Shown here: one piece after another, positions 37,018-43,770 of the stretch | How positions within the stretch are numbered: the first letter of the stretch is position 1 | How the letters are laid out: the number at the start of each line of letters is the position of its first letter | From: SLNP01 sp964568875 | GTDB lineage: Bacteria; Bacteroidota; Bacteroidia; Bacteroidales; VadinHA17 | Reading direction: 5' to 3' | NCBI GenBank assembly: GCA_964568875.1 | Contig: CAZMSH010000017.1 | Span: forward strand, 19,091 to 83,090 | DNA: 64,000 bases | Translations under genes and position numbers: made by a program | Notes under the pieces: generated by a model | Database searches by the model: none | Told to the model about the DNA's origin: nothing | Seen by the model: the letters and a program-made list of their open reading frames with translations, nothing else

Positions 37018-38151
37018 TCAGATGGTTTTGAATCCCAGGGCGGCAGCTATTGATTTAACGGGCTGGGAGCCTGTAATGGTGTATGCATTGAACTCACGCC
37101 TGACGGGGTATTTATTCCTTAGTTCCTCGAATGCCTCCGGACCGGATTTAAACAGATTGCTTTCTGATTCTATGTCATAGGTAATCTTTACTATATAATG
37201 GAGTGCCTCAGTAAGGTCTCTGTTATTGTCACTTATCAGAAGATCACAATGCTCGGGAACAGGCAACATACTTTCATCAGGCAGACTCAATCCCAATGAG
37301 AAGTGCTTAGAAAGAGACTGTAAAGCCATTCTGGCTCCGTTCATTTTGCCATCGGCAGAATATCCTGCGATATGCGGTGTTGCCAGTTCGGCCATCGAAA
37401 TAAGTTCCGGGTCAGCAGCCGGTTCACCGCTCCACACATCAGCAATATACCCTCTTAACTGACCTGACCAGAGTGCCTTTTTTACCTCTTCCTCATCTGC
37501 GACACCTCCTCTTGAGGTGTTGATCAGAAATGCAGCCCTTTTCATGGATGAAATGAACTCTTTACCTGCCATTCTGAAAGTTGCGTCTCTGCCAGTTAAT
37601 GTTAAAGGGACGTGCAGGGTTACAATATCCGACTCCTTCAGTAGTTTATCCAACCGGGTAAAGCCACCCGATTTTTCCCTGCGTTGGCGTGGAGGGTCAT
37701 TAAGCATCACTTTCATTCCTAAAGAATGTGCAGCATCAGCTACCCTGGTTCCGACATGACCTGCACCGACAATTCCAAGTGTGGTATCAGCCGGGTCCAT
37801 CCCGTATTTTGTGGACAGGTATAACAAAGAGGCGGTAAGGTACTGCATAACCGACCCTGAGTTACATCCCGGGGCACTTCTCCATGCAATGCCATTTTTT
37901 CGACAATAGTGTGTATCAATATGATCAAAACCTATGGTGGCTGTAGCTATTAAAGACACACCTGTGCCATGGAGAAGTTCCTCGTTGCAGATTGTGCGGG
38001 TCCTGATTATCAGTGCATCCGCATTTATGATGTCTCTTCTTTCGATCGCTTTTCCTGGTAAATAGGAAACATTTGCACATTGTTCGGCAAAACCCTGTAT
38101 GTAGGGGATTGCTTCATCGATGACAACGGATAGCTTTGACCGGTTTTTCAT
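37018..38151 (-). CDS. pdxB: erythronate-4-phosphate dehydrogenase
   Basis: 377 residues of the D-2-hydroxyacid dehydrogenase family with the PdxB-specific C-terminal dimerisation domain (~285-375). The NAD-binding motif is GIVGAGHVGTRVADAA (~145). Catalytic elements include NTSRGGVADEEEV and ATPHIAGYSADGK (His near 256), and the substrate-loop ATATIGFDHID. It oxidises 4-phospho-erythronate in deoxyxylulose-dependent pyridoxal phosphate synthesis. It ends beside gap 1 and starts 375 bp from the divergent hydrogenase operon. Confidence 0.93.
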   Translation of the reverse strand: MKNRSKLSVVIDEAIPYIQGFAEQCANVSYLPGKAIERRDIINADALIIRTRTICNEELLHGTGVSLIATATIGFDHIDTHYCRKNGIAWRSAPGCNSGSVMQYLTASLLYLSTKYGMDPADTTLGIVGAGHVGTRVADAAHSLGMKVMLNDPPRQRREKSGGFTRLDKLLKESDIVTLHVPLTLTGRDATFRMAGKEFISSMKRAAFLINTSRGGVADEEEVKKALWSGQLRGYIADVWSGEPAADPELISMAELATPHIAGYSADGKMNGARMALQSLSKHFSLGLSLPDESMLPVPEHCDLLISDNNRDLTEALHYIVKITYDIESESNLFKSGPEAFEELRNKYPVRREFNAYTITGSQPVKSIAAALGFKTI

Positions 38152-38526
38152 TGCTGCAGTTCATGAAATAAACTCAACTGAGCAATATTACGACTTTTTG
38201 GGTAAAATGAAGTACAGACAGTGCTTCAGGAATTCAACTCTGTTGCACCGGCGTTGTGTTACTAAACTAACAGAACGACGTGCACTACCAGACAGATAAT
38301 CTTTTGTTGTAGTAATAACTGTCATAAATACAGGGTTTTGAGTCTGGTTCTTAGATTAAGTATAAATAATGTTTTATGACTTTTGTAATATTTTAATGTG
38401 AGGTATAATTTTATTTTTACGCGACCTTTTAACCACATCTTACATCACTTGGCAATTTCATTTACACGAAGGAATCAATATTATAGTATTAACCATATTA
38501 ATTAAATACCTAAAAAATAAACCAAA
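38152..38526. other. intergenic region between pdxB and the hydrogenase operon
   Basis: 375 bp divergent promoter space, AT-rich toward the hydrogenase side. I found no exact TAnnTTTG for either gene, no convincing operator palindrome, no terminator and no credible small gene. The plus-strand promoter of the hydrogenase operon must lie here. Confidence 0.6.
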
Positions 38527-38991
38527 ATGTACCAGGTAGGAAATCTAGTAAAGGAGTTGAGTGCAAAGCACGGTCGTGACAGGGCGAGCCTGATGCCGAT
38601 TCTGCAGGGTATTGTGGAGAAGCACAATTACCTTACCGATGAGGCGATGGTTGAAGTTGCAAAGGAACTCGACATTTCAGCAGCCGAGGTTTACGGAACG
38701 GCATCGTTTTACACATTTCTTGATACTGTTCCAAGGGGCAAGTATGTTATCAGGGTCTGTAAGACAATTTCATGTTCAATGAAAGGAAAGGGTGAGATAA
38801 TTCAAACCCTTGAGAATATCCTGAAGATAAAGGCAGGACAGACGACCTCAGACAAGCAGTTTACACTACTCGAGACAAACTGTATAGGATGGTGCCACAA
38901 GGCTCCGGCGATGCTTATCAATGACATGCCTTATACAGAGCTGACTGAGGAGAAGGTTATAGAGATCATTAAAGACTATATGCACAAATAA
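38527..38991 (+). CDS. hydC: [FeFe] hydrogenase NuoE-like subunit (HydC)
   Basis: 154 residues of the NuoE/24-kDa thioredoxin-like [2Fe-2S] family. The four cluster cysteines are seen in CKTISCSMKGKG (~79-84) and TNCIGWCHKAPAM (~119-124). In bifurcating hydrogenases this subunit passes electrons next to the flavin subunit. First gene of a three-gene plus-strand operon; the NuoF-like gene follows after 14 bp. Confidence 0.93.
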   Translation: MYQVGNLVKELSAKHGRDRASLMPILQGIVEKHNYLTDEAMVEVAKELDISAAEVYGTASFYTFLDTVPRGKYVIRVCKTISCSMKGKGEIIQTLENILKIKAGQTTSDKQFTLLETNCIGWCHKAPAMLINDMPYTELTEEKVIEIIKDYMHK

Positions 38992-39005
38992 AAACCGGTC
39001 GAACA

Positions 39006-40166
39006 ATGAAAAAAACAGGATTGAACAAGCTGGATTATATCTTTGAGAAGATTGATATCCGGGAAGTGCTTGAGAAGGTATATTTAATGTCCAATGATCA
39101 TATTATCAAGGAGGTTCTTGATTCAGGTCTGAAGGGCAGGGGAGGCGCTGGCTTCCCGACCGGGATGAAATGGAAATTCACGGCTGACGAAAAGGATCCG
39201 GAGAAATACATAGTATGTAATGCTGATGAAGGTGAACCCGGAACATTCAAGGACAGGGAACTTCTTGACAAAGTTCCTGACAAGGTATTTGCAGGGATGG
39301 CTGTCGCAGGTAAGGCTATCGGTGCTAAGAACGGTATTATCTACCTCAGGGGAGAATATCGCTACATGCTTCCGCAGCTTCTGAAGCAGCTTGATGGCTT
39401 CCAGAAGATCATAAAGGAGATAGGCTATGACTTTACAATAGAGTTCAGAATGGGTAGCGGCGCCTACATATGCGGTGAAGAGAGCGCCCTTTTTGAATCA
39501 ATAGAGGGAAAGAGGGGAGAACCAAGGAATAAGCCTCCCTATCCTACAGTGTCTGGTGTCTTTTCAAAGCCGACATCTATCAATAACGTAGAGACACTTG
39601 TAACAGCCATCCTGGTGATGAGAATCGGAGCTGCAGAGTATAATCAGCTTGGAACCAAGGATTCAAGAGGCTCAAAGGTGTTCTCTATATCAGGAGACAC
39701 GCCCATCCCGGGGATCTACGAACTTGAACTCGGAATGACGGTACAGGAATTTGTCAACGAGTTTGGCGATGGTGACACCAAGGCCGTACAGGTAGGGGGT
39801 GCATCAGGTTTTTGTGTTCCCAGGAAAAAGTTTGCCGATACAATAATAGGATTCGAGGGTGTTCCGACAGGAGGCTCAATGAAACTGTTCAACAGTTCAC
39901 GCTCGATGTACAATGTGCTTCACAACTACCTCGATTTCTTTGTCGAGGAGTCATGCGGCCAGTGTACACCCTGCCGTGTAGGCTGCCAGCAGTTGCTGAA
40001 GGGTGTGCAGCAGGTAAAGAAGGGTGAGGCGAAGTCTGCCTACCTTAATGAACTTGTCAAACTTGCCGATACGATGAAGATTGCCTCCAAGTGTGGCCTC
40101 GGCCAGTCTGTTGGTAATGCCTTCAAGTCAATAGTTGATAACTTCAGGGAGGAGATCATTTACTAA
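39006..40166 (+). CDS. hydB: [FeFe] hydrogenase NuoF-like flavin subunit (HydB)
   Basis: 386 residues. The FMN/NADH domain has GRGGAGFPTGMKWKF (~39-53), NADEGEPGTFKDRELL (~71) and GAYICGEESALFESIEG (~154); the 4Fe-4S site is ESCGQCTPCRVGCQQ (~316). It lacks the N-terminal thioredoxin-like and C-terminal ferredoxin extensions of Thermotoga HydB, so it is a minimal core. It oxidises or reduces NAD(H) at FMN and may be the bifurcation site together with neighbouring clusters. Eighteen bp separate it from hydA. Confidence 0.93.
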   Translation: MKKTGLNKLDYIFEKIDIREVLEKVYLMSNDHIIKEVLDSGLKGRGGAGFPTGMKWKFTADEKDPEKYIVCNADEGEPGTFKDRELLDKVPDKVFAGMAVAGKAIGAKNGIIYLRGEYRYMLPQLLKQLDGFQKIIKEIGYDFTIEFRMGSGAYICGEESALFESIEGKRGEPRNKPPYPTVSGVFSKPTSINNVETLVTAILVMRIGAAEYNQLGTKDSRGSKVFSISGDTPIPGIYELELGMTVQEFVNEFGDGDTKAVQVGGASGFCVPRKKFADTIIGFEGVPTGGSMKLFNSSRSMYNVLHNYLDFFVEESCGQCTPCRVGCQQLLKGVQQVKKGEAKSAYLNELVKLADTMKIASKCGLGQSVGNAFKSIVDNFREEIIY

Positions 40167-40184
40167 TCTGTAAAAAGAAAACAA

Positions 40185-41966
40185 ATGGTAACATTAAAAA
40201 TAAATAACGAATCTGTTTCTGTTCCGGAAGGAACTACAGTGCTTGCCGCTGCGCAGAAACTGAACATTCACATACCCACATTGTGTAACCACGACGACCT
40301 TTGCGTAGCAGGAAACTGCCGCGTATGCGTGGTTGAACAGACAGGGGCAAGAACACTTGTGGCTGCTTGCGCGATGCCGGTATCAGATGGGATGGATATT
40401 CATACCAACTCAATGAAGGTGCGTAATGCCAGAAAACATATTGTAGAGCTATTACTATCGGAACACAGGGCCGACTGTACAAAGTGCTACAAGAACCAGA
40501 ACTGCGAACTGCAGACCCTCGCCAATGAGTACTCTTTTGGTGAGCATATCTTCCTCGACCTGGTTGAAGATCACCCTTATGAGATAGATCGCTCATCTCC
40601 CAGCTTCATCAAGGATGACAGCAAATGTATCCGTTGTCAGCGTTGTGTCCGCACCTGTGCCGAGCTTCAGCATGTGTCGGCAATAGCCGTTGCAAACAAG
40701 GGGTCTCATCAGAAAATATCTTCATTCCACGACAGGCCAATGAGCCATGTGGTCTGCACCAACTGCGGCCAGTGCGTAAACCGCTGTCCTACCGGTGCCC
40801 TGGTTGAGAAAACATATATCGATCATGTATGGGATGCCATTTATGATCCTGATAAACACGTTGTTGTACAGACCGCCCCGGCTGTAAGGGTGGCCCTGGG
40901 TGAAGACCTTGGATATGATCCCGGAGAGAGGGTTACAGGAAAGATGGTTACGGCGCTCAAGCACCTTGGATTTGATTCGGTACTCGACACTGACTGGTCA
41001 GCTGACCTTACTATAATGGAGGAAGGAACAGAACTCCTTACCAGGTTGAAGAAAGCATTGGTTGACGGTGATAAGAAGATCAGCCTGCCGATGTTTACAT
41101 CTTGCAGCCCGGGATGGATAAAGTTCATCGAGCACAGGTACCCTGAGTTTCTTCCCAATCTCTCAACTTGTAAATCACCGCAGCAGATGTTCGGCGCACT
41201 GGCTAAAACATTTTACGCTGAGAAGAGAAAGCTCAACCCCGAGAAAGTAGTGTCGGTTTCAATAATGCCGTGTACTGCAAAGAAATTCGAGGCTGACAGA
41301 CCCGAAATGCGTTCGAGTGGTTACAAGGATGTAGACTTCGTTCTTACAACAAGAGAACTGGCTGTGATGATAAAGCAGGCCGGTATTGATTTCAGGACAC
41401 TCGAGCCTAACCATTATGATTCAGTGATGGGAGAGTCAACCGGTGCCGCTGTTATATTCGGGGCCACTGGTGGCGTAATGGAGGCAGCTCTTCGTACGGC
41501 TTACGAGATTGTAACCGGTCGTGAGATTCCGTTCAAGAACCTGAATATTACCCCAGTCAGGGGTCTCGAAGGCGTCAAGGAAGCTTCTGTAAAGATAGAA
41601 GGTTGCGTTGATGACTGGAAATTCCTTGAAGGTGCTGAGCTTAAGGTGGCAATTGCTCACGGACTTACAAATGCTGATAAGGTAATGAAAGCTGTACGTG
41701 ACGGCGAAGCAACATACCACTTCATTGAGATAATGGCTTGTCCGGGCGGTTGCATCGGTGGTGGCGGTCAGCCAATTCCGACAAACCAGGAAATAAGAAT
41801 GAAGCGTGTGGAAGCTATCTACAGCGAAGATGAAAGTATGGCTATCAGGAAGTCGCATGAAAATCCTGAGATCATAGCCATCTATAAGGAGTTCCTTGGT
41901 AAGCCAAACAGCCACAAGGCGCATGAATTACTTCATACACACTACGTTGAGAGGGAGACCTATTAA
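40185..41966 (+). CDS. hydA: [FeFe] hydrogenase catalytic subunit (HydA)
   Basis: 593 residues. In order: N-terminal NuoG-like [2Fe-2S] (CNHDDLCVAGNCRVC, ~35-48), a His-Cys 4Fe-4S site (HRADCTKCYKNQNC), two ferredoxin 4Fe-4S motifs (CIRCQRCVRTC, CTNCGQCVNRCP), then the H-cluster domain with L1 TSCSPGW (Cys307, Ser308), L2 MPCTAKKFE (Cys363) and L3 ACPGGCIGGGGQP (Cys519, Cys523). It evolves or takes up H2; with HydBC it is likely ferredoxin/NADH-dependent (group A3 type). The L1 serine replaces the second cysteine of the textbook TSCCP. Cytoplasmic; no maturation genes hydEFG in the window. Confidence 0.95.
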   Translation: MVTLKINNESVSVPEGTTVLAAAQKLNIHIPTLCNHDDLCVAGNCRVCVVEQTGARTLVAACAMPVSDGMDIHTNSMKVRNARKHIVELLLSEHRADCTKCYKNQNCELQTLANEYSFGEHIFLDLVEDHPYEIDRSSPSFIKDDSKCIRCQRCVRTCAELQHVSAIAVANKGSHQKISSFHDRPMSHVVCTNCGQCVNRCPTGALVEKTYIDHVWDAIYDPDKHVVVQTAPAVRVALGEDLGYDPGERVTGKMVTALKHLGFDSVLDTDWSADLTIMEEGTELLTRLKKALVDGDKKISLPMFTSCSPGWIKFIEHRYPEFLPNLSTCKSPQQMFGALAKTFYAEKRKLNPEKVVSVSIMPCTAKKFEADRPEMRSSGYKDVDFVLTTRELAVMIKQAGIDFRTLEPNHYDSVMGESTGAAVIFGATGGVMEAALRTAYEIVTGREIPFKNLNITPVRGLEGVKEASVKIEGCVDDWKFLEGAELKVAIAHGLTNADKVMKAVRDGEATYHFIEIMACPGGCIGGGGQPIPTNQEIRMKRVEAIYSEDESMAIRKSHENPEIIAIYKEFLGKPNSHKAHELLHTHYVERETY

Positions 41967-41990
41967 CGTGGAATCATCTGAATAGAAAGG

Positions 41991-42020
41991 AAGAGGGCTC
42001 ATTGAGGCCCTCTTTTTTTT
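41991..42020 (+). terminator. terminator of the hydrogenase operon
   Basis: 8-bp stem AAGAGGGC / GCCCTCTT (41991-41998, 42007-42014) with an 8-base loop and an eight-T run (42013-42020), 25 bp after the hydA stop and just before the convergent flavoprotein stop. Confidence 0.85.
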
Positions 42021-42024
42021 ATGT

Positions 42025-42612
42025 CTATGCCTTCTGAATAGCTTTCAGCAGCCATGCCATATTTTCACCCAGGGTGTGCATTGTCTTAATACCTTCCTCA
42101 TCTTTCAGTACATCGCCCTTTTCGCGGCCAATACCCAGATTCCAGTATGACGAGCCGGGAACTATCATTTCGTTGATAAGAAAGAAGTGATTTATGGTAT
42201 CGAAGGTGTGGATGGCTCCTGCACGCCTTACTGCAACCACAGCTGCTCCTGCCTTGCGTCTGTATATGTTGCCGGCCGCCCTGCCCGCATATCCGGCAAC
42301 GTCTATAAGCGCTTTTATTTCCGGAGTAACATCGGTGAAATAGACAGGCGATCCTATTATTATTCCATCAGCCTTTGCCATCTTTTCAATGCATTTATTC
42401 AATACATCATTCTTCTTATGGCAGAAACCGTCTTTCTTCTTTTTGCATTTCATGCAGGCGACACAACTGCTGACATCCTTGCCTCCAAGCTGGAAAAGTT
42501 CTGTTTTTATTCCGTGCCCGGCCAAAACATCAAGTACTTCTTTCAACAGTATCTCAGTGTTGCCGCCTTTTCGCGGACTGCCGTTAATGGCCAATACCCG
42601 TATCGATTTCAT
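42025..42612 (-). CDS. iron-sulfur flavoprotein (NADPH-dependent FMN reductase family)
   Basis: 195 residues with the flavodoxin-like start INGSPRKGGNTEILL (FMN phosphate loop, ~9-23). The compact cysteine motif CVACMKCKKKKDGFC (Cx2Cx2Cx7C, ~50-64) is typical of ISF proteins that bind 4Fe-4S plus FMN, and GSPVYFTDVTPEIKALID contacts flavin. ISFs move electrons between ferredoxin and oxygen, peroxide or other acceptors in anaerobes. Single gene, convergent with the hydrogenase operon. Its partner is unknown. Confidence 0.88.
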   Translation of the reverse strand: MKSIRVLAINGSPRKGGNTEILLKEVLDVLAGHGIKTELFQLGGKDVSSCVACMKCKKKKDGFCHKKNDVLNKCIEKMAKADGIIIGSPVYFTDVTPEIKALIDVAGYAGRAAGNIYRRKAGAAVVAVRRAGAIHTFDTINHFFLINEMIVPGSSYWNLGIGREKGDVLKDEEGIKTMHTLGENMAWLLKAIQKA

Positions 42613-42640
42613 GAATTAATATTACTTTTTTGGTGATTGT

Positions 42641-42648
42641 CAAAGATA
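42641..42648 (-). promoter_or_regulatory. -7 promoter element TATCTTTG for the iron-sulfur flavoprotein
   Basis: Exact TAnnTTTG on the minus strand, 28 bases upstream of the start. A TTTG lies 15 bases further upstream, closer than usual for a -33 element. Confidence 0.5.
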
Positions 42649-42737
42649 TGTTTTAATCTGATACAAATCCCTCCATGTCGCTGCGCGACAAAAGAGGTGG
42701 GGGGTGCTGACCGTTGCTATGAATATTCAACCCCTCC

Positions 42738-42837
42738 NNNNNNNNNNNNNNNNNNNNNNNNNNNNNNNNNNNNNNNNNNNNNNNNNNNNNNNNNNNNNNN
42801 NNNNNNNNNNNNNNNNNNNNNNNNNNNNNNNNNNNNN
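42738..42837. other. assembly gap of 100 N
   Basis: Scaffold gap of unknown true size. The left flank (42668-42737) is repeat-like with a small palindrome TGTCGC-TGC-GCGACA; the right flank starts with the inverted copy of the gap-1 repeat. No gene is visible between 42613 and 42866. Confidence 0.98.
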
Positions 42838-42841
42838 CTCC

Positions 42842-42858
42842 GGGGTTGGATTGTACCC
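42842..42858 (-). repeat. 17-bp repeat at the edge of assembly gap 2 (inverted copy)
   Basis: Reverse complement of the 17 bases at 36803-36819, separated from the N run by four bases (42838-42841). See the gap-1 entry. Confidence 0.7.
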
Positions 42859-42866
42859 CTAAGCCC

Positions 42867-43712
42867 TTATCTTTCTATATCATCCATTCTGTCATCTTCC
42901 CATGCTTTGGCATTGAAATAAAGGATGAACGAGAATATCGGGAATAACGGCATAACAAGAGCATTGAGTGCTGAGGAGAATAATATGTAAACAGGGTTCC
43001 TGGCAACGTCCAGCAGGTGTGTCACTTCATCAGGATTTGCCATTGTCTGCAGCAGGGATCCTGCAAACGGAATCATCGATAATCCGGAAATAACAAGTGA
43101 AACAATCAGTATTATCACGATAAAGACTGCCGACCATCCGACATTACTTCCGAAATGCCTGTGAAGCAGTCTGAAGCTTCTCACTATAACATTTGTAATG
43201 TCATTACCTTCAGCCATCAGCAGCGGAGCAATGAATGCAAACAGTGCTGTCAGCCATATAACAGAGAAAAGAACCCCTATTATGAGGGCAAAGATCCCTA
43301 TCATAACTGATAACCCGATTACCGGAATAAACAGAATAAATATTATGGTGTAGGTAAGCAGGTATTTGAATGAACCTGTAATGATCTTAAGATAATTTGT
43401 CTTTACCGGATTACTCTCAAGTATATAAAGGCTCAAAAAGACAAATGCATAAATTGTTATCAGAATTACCGGTATCACCATTACCAGCATCTGCTTCATC
43501 ATTTCACTGACAGCCTCGAGGTCCTGCTCCATGCTGGCTTCCAGCATTTTGTTGTAATCAATGCTCAGCGAAAAGAAGTTTATGGCTATTGAGAAGATGA
43601 ATGATATTAGAAATAAAGGGGCAAAATGAGATTTGTAAAAATCCCATAATCCTGACATTGCACTGTCAAGAGTATGCTTCCGGTATAAAGGATGATTAAT
43701 AGTAGTGTTCAT
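42867..43712 (-). CDS. multi-pass membrane protein of unknown function
   Basis: 281 residues with about six hydrophobic segments (~30-52, ~78-98, ~115-135, ~140-165, ~195-220, ~245-268) and short soluble loops; no catalytic or transport motif stands out. A glycerophosphodiester-phosphodiesterase-type membrane domain or YesL/DUF975-like fold could look similar, but I do not recognise the family. It starts 13 bases after a predicted transcription start (-7 motif at 43732). Stand-alone between gap 2 and the SNF2 gene. Confidence 0.75.
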   Translation of the reverse strand: MNTTINHPLYRKHTLDSAMSGLWDFYKSHFAPLFLISFIFSIAINFFSLSIDYNKMLEASMEQDLEAVSEMMKQMLVMVIPVILITIYAFVFLSLYILESNPVKTNYLKIITGSFKYLLTYTIIFILFIPVIGLSVMIGIFALIIGVLFSVIWLTALFAFIAPLLMAEGNDITNVIVRSFRLLHRHFGSNVGWSAVFIVIILIVSLVISGLSMIPFAGSLLQTMANPDEVTHLLDVARNPVYILFSSALNALVMPLFPIFSFILYFNAKAWEDDRMDDIER

Positions 43713-43731
43713 AGTAATTCTAATTACGATA

Positions 43732-43739
43732 CAAAGATA
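43732..43739 (-). promoter_or_regulatory. -7 promoter element TATCTTTG for the membrane protein
   Basis: Exact TAnnTTTG on the minus strand, 19 bases upstream of the start codon at 43712. Confidence 0.5.
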
Positions 43740-43770
43740 ACCATATAAACCAATTCAGGCAGTCTAAGGT

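Noticed and set aside
42637..42921. Reading frame spanning assembly gap 2
   Set aside because: Artefact of N translation; the flanks are repeat-like and overlap the real membrane-protein gene.
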